6,045 nucleotides of DNA, from assembly GCA_027021145.1 (NCBI GenBank), contig JALUUX010000090.1:1-6045 (forward strand), in the 5' to 3' direction. A model generated the notes under the pieces. It was not told the origin of the DNA, did not search any database, and saw nothing but the letters and a program-made list of their open reading frames with translations. Both the position numbers and the translations under genes were made by a program. The DNA comes from Candidatus Shapirobacteria bacterium. Lineage in GTDB: Bacteria; Patescibacteriota; Microgenomatia; UBA12405; JAHJSD01. Positions 1 through 5,651 of the stretch are shown piece after piece. The number at the start of each line of letters is the position of its first letter. Position 1 is the stretch's first letter.

Positions 1-48
1 CCGAAAACCCCGAAAGATAAATCTCGTTTTCGTACAAATGTAAGTCAT
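1..48 (-). CDS. 5' end of an unidentified gene, cut by the window edge
   Basis: Sixteen codons are visible, starting at an ATG at 48-46 and running off the left edge without a stop. A strong Shine-Dalgarno sequence (GGAGG, minus strand, 60-56) lies 7 bases before the ATG, which is the main support. It is the only clear one in the window. The N-terminus reads MTYICTKTRFIFRGFR, basic and aromatic. I do not recognise it. The gap to the methyltransferase stop is 72 bases, so it could belong to the same transcript. The frame is open all the way back to that stop, but no better start is seen upstream. Confidence 0.5.
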   Translation of the reverse strand, partial: MTYICTKTRFIFRGFR

Positions 49-55
49 GTTTTTA

Positions 56-60
56 CCTCC
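56..60 (-). promoter_or_regulatory. Shine-Dalgarno sequence GGAGG
   Basis: GGAGG on the minus strand, 7 bases before the ATG at 48-46, at an ideal distance. The other genes in the window have no comparable site, so this one fixes the start of the truncated gene and shows that the host's ribosomes can use the motif. Confidence 0.6.
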
Positions 61-120
61 AATCCATCTTCTGATAATGGGGCTAATTCTTTTCTGAAAG
101 AGTCCAAAATGTTTCTGAAC

Positions 121-693
121 TTATGCAGAGTTGGTTTTTTCCTTAACTCTGGTGATTCCTAACTGCTCGAGCCAGTGATAAAGGATGACTGAAGCAGCCA
201 CAAGAACATTGAGAGAACGATTTATTCCTAAAAGAGGGAGTTCAATTATTTGATCTACTATGGCCAGGACCTCCTTAGAGATTCCATTACTTTCATGACC
301 AACGACAAGAGCTACCGGGGTTTTTAATTTTAACTTGGTGTAAGGAATGCTTTTCTTAGCTTGTTCAGCGGCAACAACGAGATAGCCTTTTTTCTTAAGC
401 TCTTTAATTAGCTTGATTGGTGATCGATGGTATTCCCACGGAAGCCAGCGCCAGGTACCAACTGAGGCTCGGTGAATTTTAATATTGGGCGGGCTGACAG
501 TGTCGCCACAGAGATAGAGTTTTTCTGCCGCGATGGCTTCGGCCAAGCGAAAAAAAGAACCAATGTTAAAAGTGTCTTGGATGTTATCCAAAATAATGCT
601 AATAGGGAGTCGCTTGATTTGATCAAGCTCTCCTGGCCGAGGTCCTCGTTGGCGCAATTGTTTCGCATTCAATTTGAGTTTCGTCTTGGGCAT
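121..693 (-). CDS. SpoU (TrmH)-family RNA 2'-O-methyltransferase
   Basis: A 190-residue SPOUT-class enzyme, expected to transfer a methyl group from S-adenosylmethionine to a ribose 2'-OH in tRNA or rRNA in the cytoplasm. All three family motifs are visible. Motif 1 is at residues 35-49 (LDNIQDTFNIGSFFR, with N43 and the catalytic-type R49). Motif 2 is at 127-138 (GHESNG, with E134). Motif 3 is at 150-168 (ELPLLG then SLNVLVAAS, with S160 and N162). Motifs 2 and 3 form the knotted cofactor site in known members. Only about 30 residues precede motif 1, mostly basic, so the L30e-like substrate-binding domain of RlmB-type enzymes is absent. The target nucleotide cannot be named. The ATG is 6 bases after the preceding stop and has no Shine-Dalgarno sequence, suggesting translation coupled to the upstream gene. 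Confidence 0.88.
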   Translation of the reverse strand: MPKTKLKLNAKQLRQRGPRPGELDQIKRLPISIILDNIQDTFNIGSFFRLAEAIAAEKLYLCGDTVSPPNIKIHRASVGTWRWLPWEYHRSPIKLIKELKKKGYLVVAAEQAKKSIPYTKLKLKTPVALVVGHESNGISKEVLAIVDQIIELPLLGINRSLNVLVAASVILYHWLEQLGITRVKEKTNSA

Positions 694-699
694 TGTTTA

Positions 700-1680
700 T
701 TAGCGACAAGAACCAGTATTAGTCTCAGTTTGGCGAGTTAACTTAGTTTGACAGGCAGTTGGTTTTGATTCTAGGCCAAGACAAATAGCTGTTTTGATTG
801 CTTCTGGACTATAGAGTTCTGAAACCTCAAAAACTTGATCGCCAATTTTTACTTTCTCTTTGGTCGTCGGAGGGTAGATTTGGTCATTAATAATTAAAGT
901 TGGAGAGGCGGTGATATTGAGTCGCTGACTTAAACGAAAGTTTTCTTCGGCAATCTTAATTGCTTTTCGATTGAAACAATTTTGGATCGCCTCTTGATCT
1001 AGGCCAAGGGCTTGGGCCTGATTTTGCCAACAGGAGTCAATATTGTCAGCTGAGCAATGACGATTGATTTGACCGATAAACTCCCACCATTTTTCCTTAT
1101 CTTGGGCCAGTTCCCAAGCGCAAGTTTCCCTAATATCCTGATTTAGCTCTCCCCTGCCGTGCTGACTACAGTAATAGCTTTTGGCTGGTGTTACTAGACA
1201 ATCAACTGACTCTTTGGCTAAACAAACTTGGAGATTAGGATAGAATCTTTGTCGACAGGCCTCAAGATTGGGAAAGTAGCCTTGATTGATATAGCGACGA
1301 CAACGCTCTTCATCATAAATTTTTTCCTGACAAAGAGCCTCCACAATAGCTTGATTTTGCTTCTCGATAATGTAATGGGGCTCGAAATCGAGATAGTCCT
1401 TCAAGAGGGGGTAGACTAAAGCCAGACTCGTTTCTACTTGATTGGCATAAGGACAGAAGCTCATGACAAATAATTGTACCCGAACCCTCTTTTGACGGGG
1501 AGGCAAAAAACTAACCGCTGTTATTTTACTAATCGGTTTGGTGGGATAATTTTTTTTCTGATTAAATTGATTTTTGACAATAATTACTAGTGTTGCAATA
1601 AAAAATACAAAAATGGTGATAAAAAATATTTTTGTAGCCGTAAAAAATGTTTTGAAGGTGTTTAAAAATTCTTTTTTCAT
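700..1680 (-). CDS. Membrane-anchored thioredoxin-fold (DsbA/GILT-like) protein with a CPYA site
   Basis: A 326-residue protein with one hydrophobic N-terminal segment (about residues 12-35, after MKKEF) that should anchor it with the rest outside the cell. The thioredoxin fold begins near residue 66 with VRVQLFVMSFCPYANQ. The active site is C76-P-Y-A79, so the second cysteine of a CXXC pair is missing. The presumed cis-proline loop is ITASPTLIIND (P260). Between them lies a long helical insert rich in cysteine; the whole protein has 14 cysteines (76, 117, 127, 142, 153, 161, 171, 187, 209, 217, 235, 300, 310, 325). This matches secreted DsbA/GILT-like proteins seen in archaea and CPR bacteria, with a role in disulfide or thiol chemistry of exported proteins. 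Whether it oxidises, reduces or isomerises is not clear. Its ATG overlaps the ferredoxin stop (ATGA), so the two should be translated together. Confidence 0.75.
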   Translation of the reverse strand: MKKEFLNTFKTFFTATKIFFITIFVFFIATLVIIVKNQFNQKKNYPTKPISKITAVSFLPPRQKRVRVQLFVMSFCPYANQVETSLALVYPLLKDYLDFEPHYIIEKQNQAIVEALCQEKIYDEERCRRYINQGYFPNLEACRQRFYPNLQVCLAKESVDCLVTPAKSYYCSQHGRGELNQDIRETCAWELAQDKEKWWEFIGQINRHCSADNIDSCWQNQAQALGLDQEAIQNCFNRKAIKIAEENFRLSQRLNITASPTLIINDQIYPPTTKEKVKIGDQVFEVSELYSPEAIKTAICLGLESKPTACQTKLTRQTETNTGSCR

Positions 1681-1865
1681 TGAGCTTTGATTGCGCCAAC
1701 AGGACAGGAGTTAATTGCCATTTTAATTGTTTCATCTACCTTCTCTGGTTGATTAATGACCTCAGCTTTACCTTTATCGGGGTTAAGCTGAAAGGTTTGG
1801 GGGGCAATTGCCGTGCAAGCGCCGCAGCCGATGCAGAGATTTTCGTCAACCTTGATTTTATTCAT
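1677..1865 (-). CDS. Ferredoxin, single [4Fe-4S] cluster
   Basis: A 62-residue soluble electron carrier. The cluster ligands are C11, C14 and C17 (CIGCGAC) and C54, followed by proline (SCPVGAI). There is no second set of four cysteines, so it is a one-cluster ferredoxin of the Desulfovibrio/Pyrococcus kind; all four ligands are cysteine, which favours a stable 4Fe cluster. Length fits the family. The ATG is the first start in the frame: the only codon block upstream ends at a TAA seven codons earlier, which is also the stop of the preceding membrane-protein gene, 18 bases away. No good Shine-Dalgarno sequence is seen. The 3' end overlaps the thioredoxin-fold gene by 4 bases, hinting that it may supply or accept electrons for that redox protein, but no partner is proven. 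Confidence 0.92.
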   Translation of the reverse strand: MNKIKVDENLCIGCGACTAIAPQTFQLNPDKGKAEVINQPEKVDETIKMAINSCPVGAIKAQ

Positions 1866-1883
1866 GGCCTTGATAGTAGGAAC

Positions 1884-2216
1884 TTATAACTCAGCTTTAA
1901 ACTGATTATTTTCCTTAGAGATTAAATTGTCAAGAATAATTTTTAGATTAAGAAAAATAATTAGCGCCTTGCCAAAAATTCCAGCAGTGGAGGTCAAAAT
2001 AAAAATGGTGAGAGGTAAAAGAATCAGGGGCAATCTTTTTTTGACGATAGGCTTAAAAGAGAACCAGGATAGGGTTAAAAGAAAATAGCCTAGAATGGCT
2101 CCCAAAGGAAGTAAGAAGAAGTTGGTCCAAGAAGAGCGAGTTAGAAGAAGAATTAGTTCCCAAATGATAAGTATCGCTAGGGGCAGCCAATATTCTTTGA
2201 TCTTTGCTTTCAGCAT
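1884..2216 (-). CDS. Small integral membrane protein of unknown function
   Basis: A 110-residue very hydrophobic protein. Membrane segments are visible at about residues 10-26, 33-52 and 61-80, with a shorter hydrophobic, possibly amphipathic stretch at 84-98. Basic residues lie at the N-terminus (MLKAKIK) and between segments 2 and 3 (KPIVKKR), and the tail is polar. I recognise no family motif. It sits 16 bases after tyrS and 18 bases before the ferredoxin on the same strand, so it is probably in one transcript with them. Because the next two genes are a ferredoxin and a membrane-anchored redox protein, a membrane partner role is possible but only a guess. No Shine-Dalgarno sequence precedes the ATG. 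Confidence 0.7.
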   Translation of the reverse strand: MLKAKIKEYWLPLAILIIWELILLLTRSSWTNFFLLPLGAILGYFLLTLSWFSFKPIVKKRLPLILLPLTIFILTSTAGIFGKALIIFLNLKIILDNLISKENNQFKAEL

Positions 2217-2232
2217 CGCTAATTTTAGGCTG

Positions 2233-3390
2233 CTAATCTGAATGATTAAGGATGGATTCTAGAAATCTCAACCCTTCTTGGGCGCGGCCCGACTGAAAGT
2301 GTTTTCGGGCTGGCTCTAATTTAGCAATTAACCAATCAGCTACGGCATTTTTTAAATCAAGAGGATGAAGTTGTCCTTCTTGATAATCTTGTATTAATTT
2401 ATTGATAGATTGATACACCTTGGTGCCACCGAATTTGGCGGGGCGGACCACTTTTAACTCCCCCTCTTCTTCTCCCCAAAAGATTAAATACTTTACCCAG
2501 TTGATAATTGGGTTGTAATCGACATTGTCGGGGGGACAAAAAGCTTTTTGGATTTTGTGGCGAATCTCTTCGGGAGAATCGTGAATGAAGATGGCTGAAT
2601 CAGGTTTAGATTTACTCATTTTAAAGGCGGTGGCAAAAAGATCTTTATCCATTTCTTCTTGCTCGATGGGCCAAACCGCGGGTTTGCTTAAGCCAAGGAG
2701 GAAATTATTATGGATGGCTATTGGGGCAATTTTTTCCCCGTTTTTATTTCTAAGAGGAGTAATTTTTAGCTTTTTCGCTACTTGCCGGGCGATAACATGA
2801 GCCTTTCTTTGATCAATGCCAGCCTGGACAATGTTAGCTTGAAGGGTAAAAATATCAGCAACTTGAAGAGGGGGATAAATTAATTGGGCAAAGCTGAGGT
2901 GTTCACCCTCTCTTCTGCCAGTAATAGTAATCGACCGTTTTACTCTCGAGAGGGTAGTGTGTCGAGAAACTTCCATTAAGTTCTGCCATTGAATCGGGTC
3001 TTTATAAAGGTCGCTGGCCAAAATAAAGTGAACATTTCCTGATTTGACTCCGAAACACTTCAATCCCGCGATGAGAGCTTCTTTGAAATAGCCAAGAGCG
3101 ACTTTCTTGATCTTGTCCCAGTCAGCACCTAGTTTTTCATTGATATAAGTATGCCAGTCGGCTAGAAAAATGTGGCATTCTACTCCAGCCTCGAGAAAAT
3201 CGGCAATTTTACCCATACAAAGTAGTCCCTGGCCAAGATGAACCTTGCCTGAGATCTCAAAACCAATATAATGGCGCAATTTGGTTCCTGAGGTGATTAG
3301 GCGGTGAAGATCGTCAAGGGTTAAAACTTCTTCAGTATTTCTGGTAATTAGCCTGATTTTTTCCTTAACCCCTCTTTTTGAAGCAATCAT
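2233..3390 (-). CDS. tyrS: Tyrosyl-tRNA synthetase, archaeal/eukaryotic type
   Basis: A 385-residue class I enzyme that joins tyrosine to tRNA-Tyr. The HIGH-like motif is VHLG (50-53) after YIGFEISGK (Y41 matches the tyrosine-pocket Y32 of Methanocaldococcus). Y172, Q176 and D179 (YPPLQVAD) complete the pocket. KMSKS is at 257-261 and continues as KPDSAIFIHDSPEEIR, a wording typical of archaeal TyrRS. The residues that in the archaeal enzyme contact C1:G72 are kept (QRK, R195-K196), as are those around G34 (F320 in KFGG, H342 and D345 in LHPLDLKNAV). The bacterial S4-like C-terminal domain is absent. It is about 80 residues longer than the Methanocaldococcus enzyme, through an insert at about 211-255 and short extensions at both ends. 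The ATG follows a TATAAT box by 8 bases, and the gene heads a run of closely spaced genes. Confidence 0.93.
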   Translation of the reverse strand: MIASKRGVKEKIRLITRNTEEVLTLDDLHRLITSGTKLRHYIGFEISGKVHLGQGLLCMGKIADFLEAGVECHIFLADWHTYINEKLGADWDKIKKVALGYFKEALIAGLKCFGVKSGNVHFILASDLYKDPIQWQNLMEVSRHTTLSRVKRSITITGRREGEHLSFAQLIYPPLQVADIFTLQANIVQAGIDQRKAHVIARQVAKKLKITPLRNKNGEKIAPIAIHNNFLLGLSKPAVWPIEQEEMDKDLFATAFKMSKSKPDSAIFIHDSPEEIRHKIQKAFCPPDNVDYNPIINWVKYLIFWGEEEGELKVVRPAKFGGTKVYQSINKLIQDYQEGQLHPLDLKNAVADWLIAKLEPARKHFQSGRAQEGLRFLESILNHSD

Positions 3391-3398
3391 TGGTAAGG

Positions 3399-3428
3399 AT
3401 TATAGCAAACAGATAAATAGTGGCTCAA
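3399..3428 (-). promoter_or_regulatory. Sigma70-type promoter of tyrS
   Basis: On the minus strand TTGAGC (3428-3423, 4 of 6 matches to TTGACA) is followed after 18 bases by a perfect TATAAT (3404-3399). The tyrS ATG is only 8 bases after the -10 box, so transcription should start about one or two bases before the start codon and leave no room for a Shine-Dalgarno sequence. Confidence 0.7.
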
Positions 3429-3442
3429 GTTGCCAAAATCGC

Positions 3443-3745
3443 CTACTGGGATGGAGTTTTAAAAACAGCTTCCTCAAGCCTGGTAATTCGCTCTTCGTGG
3501 TCAGAAACACGATAGGACTGAATTGCGTGCTCATCCCGAATTTTTTGCAATTCACCCATGATTTTATCCATTGCCTCGTAGAACTCATCTTTACTTGGGA
3601 GATATTTTAATTTTTCATTAAATTTTTGCTCTAGCTTTTCTTCTAGCTTTTGCTCTAATTTTTCTTCTAGCTTTTGCTCTAATTTTTCTTCTAATTTTTG
3701 GTCGATAAGTTGACCAATTTGTTTCAAATCTTGTTGGGTCAACAT
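3443..3745 (-). CDS. Small coiled-coil protein of unknown function
   Basis: A 100-residue, highly charged helical protein. Residues 17-44 are alternating KLEE and KLEQ tetrads, giving a leucine every four residues, followed by a break (KYLPSKDEFYEAMD, 47-60) and a second helical stretch (61-95) ending in SDHEERITRLEE. It has no cysteine, membrane segment or catalytic motif. Short proteins with this plan (an N-terminal coiled coil, a PSKDEFYE-like turn, then a second coil with DHEERI) are frequent as hypothetical proteins in CPR genomes as I remember them; function unknown, probably a homo-oligomer. The first coil is encoded by a 24-base tandem repeat. It has its own promoter, and its stop lies 52 bases before the tyrS start, so the tyrS promoter fills the gap. 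Confidence 0.75.
   Translation of the reverse strand: MLTQQDLKQIGQLIDQKLEEKLEQKLEEKLEQKLEEKLEQKFNEKLKYLPSKDEFYEAMDKIMGELQKIRDEHAIQSYRVSDHEERITRLEEAVFKTPSQ
3624..3695 (-). repeat. Three tandem copies of a 24-base unit inside the coiled-coil gene
   Basis: Units at 3624-3647, 3648-3671 and 3672-3695 differ only at an AGC/AAT exchange on the plus strand (mid-unit in the first copy, at the end in the third). Each encodes eight residues (LEEKLEQK in circular order), so gain or loss of a unit would keep the frame and change coil length. Confidence 0.85.
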
Positions 3746-3754
3746 CTCTCTTTA

Positions 3755-3783
3755 ATCAAATCATAAAACTTAGTTATTGTCAA
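3755..3783 (-). promoter_or_regulatory. Sigma70-type promoter of the coiled-coil gene
   Basis: On the minus strand a perfect TTGACA (3783-3778) is followed after 17 bases by TTTGAT (3760-3755, 4 of 6). The ATG is 9 bases beyond the -10 box, the same geometry as for tyrS and metG. A TATGAT at 3765-3760 is a better -10 by sequence but would leave only a 12-base spacer. The -35 box overlaps the last codons of the dockerin-like remnant. Confidence 0.55.
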
Positions 3784-3938
3784 TGACTGTCGAGTTTTGA
3801 TGGAAGTGAATTAGGAGTAGTTTTAGATCCTGTGAGTTGATTTGATTGTCCTGATTAAGATCAATAGGTTGATTCTGAAAGAGGGTGTAATCGAGGCTGT
3901 TAATTTGACCGGCCGTCTTGATTGATGACGCTCTCTTT
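3770..3938 (-). pseudogene. Frameshifted remnant of a dockerin-like (EF-hand repeat) C-terminal domain
   Basis: Directly after the metG stop, the minus strand reads as two calcium-loop repeats of dockerin type. The second is intact: DLNQDNQINSQDLKLLL shows D, N, D, I, N and D at loop positions 1, 3, 5, 8, 9 and 12, and ends at a TAA (3772-3770). The first is split between two frames: VINQDG lies in the metG frame just beyond its stop, and INSLDYTLF lies in the frame of the second repeat. Between them sits GGCC followed by GGTC (3914-3907); removing either four bases restores one loop reading N-Q-D-G-Q-I-N-S-L-D. No start codon or upstream part exists, because metG begins there. It is best read as the leftover tail of a secreted calcium-binding or adhesion protein, broken by a 4-base duplication and a larger deletion. 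A short expressed ORF is less likely. Confidence 0.5.
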
Positions 3939-5621
3939 TTAGGAATTAAGTTTAGCCTTCTCTTTGCTGGCGAGATTGGGGTCGATTTTAGTGAAGAGTG
4001 GGGTCGGATTGGTGATTTTGATTTGGGATAAGAAGTCAGTCAAATACTTCCCCACCCCCTTTTTGGGCCAGTGATCGATTTTGATTCCCAGCATCTGAGA
4101 AAGTTTTTGGTTGCTTTTAGGAATCAAGGGTTCGGCTGCTAAATTAATGGCTAAAACCACTAAAAGAGCGTTAGTCATAATCTTCTTAAACTGACTTGAG
4201 TTTCGCTCTTCAGTCCAGGGGGTGGTTTGGTTAAGATATTTATTGCCCCAATCAGCCAAACCAACTAAAGCTTGAGCATAATTTTTAAATTGACAGCGAC
4301 TTAGGAATTGAAAAGCCTGATCCACCTGATTTTCGATTGATTTGATAGTGGTTTCTTTTAAATCTTCGGCAGAGAAATCATTAAGCTCTTGGGAGAGTTT
4401 TAGAACCCGATTGAGAAAGTTGCCAAAAGTAGCAATAAGGACATTGTTATTAGTTTCAATAAAGCCAGACCAGGAGAAACTGGCGTCAGCTTCTTCAGGC
4501 ATAATCCAGGTGAGATAGAATCGGACCGGATCGACGCCGTATTTCTCGCCAATATAGTAAGAGTCAACGGTAATGCCTCGGCTTTTAGAAAAAGCTTGGC
4601 CTTCCAAATCAAGGAAGTGATTAATGACGGGAAAATCCGGTAAGTGAATTTGCTTTCCGTAAGCTCCATAGAGTTGAGCCGGCCAAAAAAGAGTGTGAAA
4701 AACAAGGTTGTCTTTGCCCATAAAATAGTAATGTCTTGCTTTAGACTGGTACCAAAAATCCTGCCAGCGGCCAGTGTTCTTAGCCCATTCGATTGAGGCC
4801 GAAAGATAACCGATAACTGCTTCAAACCAGACATAGATCCGCTTATTCTCAGCGTGTTTGATTTTTAAATCCCGAGGTAATTGCTCGATGGGGATGGGAA
4901 TGCCCCAATCTAAATCTCTGGTAATGCATCTTGGTTCAAGGCCCCGTCTGAGCCAACCCAGAGTTTCTTGGTAAACCCAATGACGCCAGCTGGGCCCAAC
5001 TTTAGCGACATAATTTTTAAGAAAACCTTTTAGTTTGGGAAGATCAAAGTAGTAGTGCTCTGTTTCTTTTAGTTCTACCGGTGAATTAGTTAACCTGCTT
5101 TTGGGGTTAATTAGTTCTTCTGGGTTAAGCACTCGACCACACTGATCGCATTGGTCGCCTCGAGCATCCGAGGCGCCGCAGTAAGGACAAGTGCCCTCAA
5201 CATAGCGATCGGGCAAAAATCGATTTTCCTGGGGCGAGAAAAATTGTTTTGATTTTTTCTTGAAAATTAGTCGTTTTTTAGCTAAGCGGATGAAGATATC
5301 TTGAACCACCTTTTTATGGTTTTCTGTTGTCGTTTTGGTATAGAGATCAAAAGAAATTCCATAAAGATTAAATAATTTTTTGAATTTTGGGTGGTAAAGA
5401 TTAACAATTTCTTGAGGGGATTTGTTTCGTTTCTCGGCTTCGACGGTAATCGGAGTTCCGTGACAGTCGGAGCCAGAAACCATTAAGACATTGTTGTCAA
5501 TATATCGATGAAACCGGGCAAAAATGTCGGCTGGGAGGAGATAGCCGGCCAGATGACCCACATGAATATCGCCATTAACATAAGGCCAGGCTACCCCAAT
5601 GTAAATATTTTGCCTTTGCAT
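3939..5621 (-). CDS. metG: Methionyl-tRNA synthetase
   Basis: A 560-residue class I synthetase that charges methionine onto initiator and elongator tRNA-Met. AWPYVNGDIHVGHLAG (11-26) holds the HIGH motif (HVGH, 20-23). A zinc knuckle is formed by C145, C148, C158 and C161 (CPYC and CDQC); the place of a second knuckle has no cysteines. YVWFEAVIGYLSA (263-275) and FMGKDNLVFHTLFWPAQL (300-317) are standard core motifs. The KMSKS loop reads FSKSR (344-348), a variant also common in archaeal and eukaryotic enzymes. The helical anticodon-binding domain follows, with GNFLNR at 400-405. The chain ends near residue 560 with no Trbp111-like tRNA-binding tail, unlike the 677-residue E. coli protein. 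I chose the ATG at 5621-5619; an in-frame TTG at 5642 overlaps the -10 box. A tRNA-Tyr gene diverges immediately upstream. Confidence 0.95.
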   Translation of the reverse strand: MQRQNIYIGVAWPYVNGDIHVGHLAGYLLPADIFARFHRYIDNNVLMVSGSDCHGTPITVEAEKRNKSPQEIVNLYHPKFKKLFNLYGISFDLYTKTTTENHKKVVQDIFIRLAKKRLIFKKKSKQFFSPQENRFLPDRYVEGTCPYCGASDARGDQCDQCGRVLNPEELINPKSRLTNSPVELKETEHYYFDLPKLKGFLKNYVAKVGPSWRHWVYQETLGWLRRGLEPRCITRDLDWGIPIPIEQLPRDLKIKHAENKRIYVWFEAVIGYLSASIEWAKNTGRWQDFWYQSKARHYYFMGKDNLVFHTLFWPAQLYGAYGKQIHLPDFPVINHFLDLEGQAFSKSRGITVDSYYIGEKYGVDPVRFYLTWIMPEEADASFSWSGFIETNNNVLIATFGNFLNRVLKLSQELNDFSAEDLKETTIKSIENQVDQAFQFLSRCQFKNYAQALVGLADWGNKYLNQTTPWTEERNSSQFKKIMTNALLVVLAINLAAEPLIPKSNQKLSQMLGIKIDHWPKKGVGKYLTDFLSQIKITNPTPLFTKIDPNLASKEKAKLNS

Positions 5622-5638
5622 CGCTTTCCTATTATAAT
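5610..5638 (+). promoter_or_regulatory. Promoter of the tRNA-Tyr gene
   Basis: On the plus strand TTGCCT (5610-5615, 4 of 6 matches) is followed after 17 bases by a perfect TATAAT (5633-5638). The mature tRNA begins 13 bases later at 5652, leaving a leader of about six bases. The -35 box lies inside the first codons of metG, so the two divergent transcription units overlap at this point. Confidence 0.6.
5631..5636 (-). promoter_or_regulatory. -10 box of metG, shared with the divergent tRNA promoter
   Basis: TATAAT on the minus strand lies 9 bases before the metG ATG. It is part of ATTATAAT (5631-5638), which is its own reverse complement and so also supplies the tRNA-Tyr -10 box. No convincing -35 box is seen at 15-18 bases; that region lies in the tRNA acceptor stem. 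The intervening bases include AGGA, but the predicted transcript would start beyond it. Confidence 0.5.
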
Positions 5639-5651
5639 ACAAAACAAACTA

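Noticed and set aside
3421..3435. Small hairpin TGGC/GCCA between the coiled-coil gene and tyrS, considered as a terminator
   Set aside because: Only four base pairs with a seven-base loop and no T run; it also contains the tyrS -35 box.
3391..3442. T-box or other tRNA-sensing leader before tyrS
   Set aside because: The predicted transcript starts at or next to the ATG, leaving no leader for such an element.
3400..3588. A 62-codon minus-strand frame overlapping the coiled-coil gene and the tyrS promoter
   Set aside because: It is a shifted frame of the coiled-coil gene, ends in the promoter region and has no protein-family features.
3624..3695. 24-base repeats considered as a CRISPR array
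   Set aside because: The units are directly abutting with no spacers and encode a regular coiled coil.
4400..4834. A 144-codon minus-strand frame inside metG
   Set aside because: It lies wholly inside the well-supported metG in another frame and shows no domain or start signal.
5622..5642. Longer metG start at an in-frame TTG (5642), adding seven residues
   Set aside because: The TTG and following codons overlap the TATAAT box, and the added residues precede the usual start of the family's first strand; the ATG at 5621 fits better.
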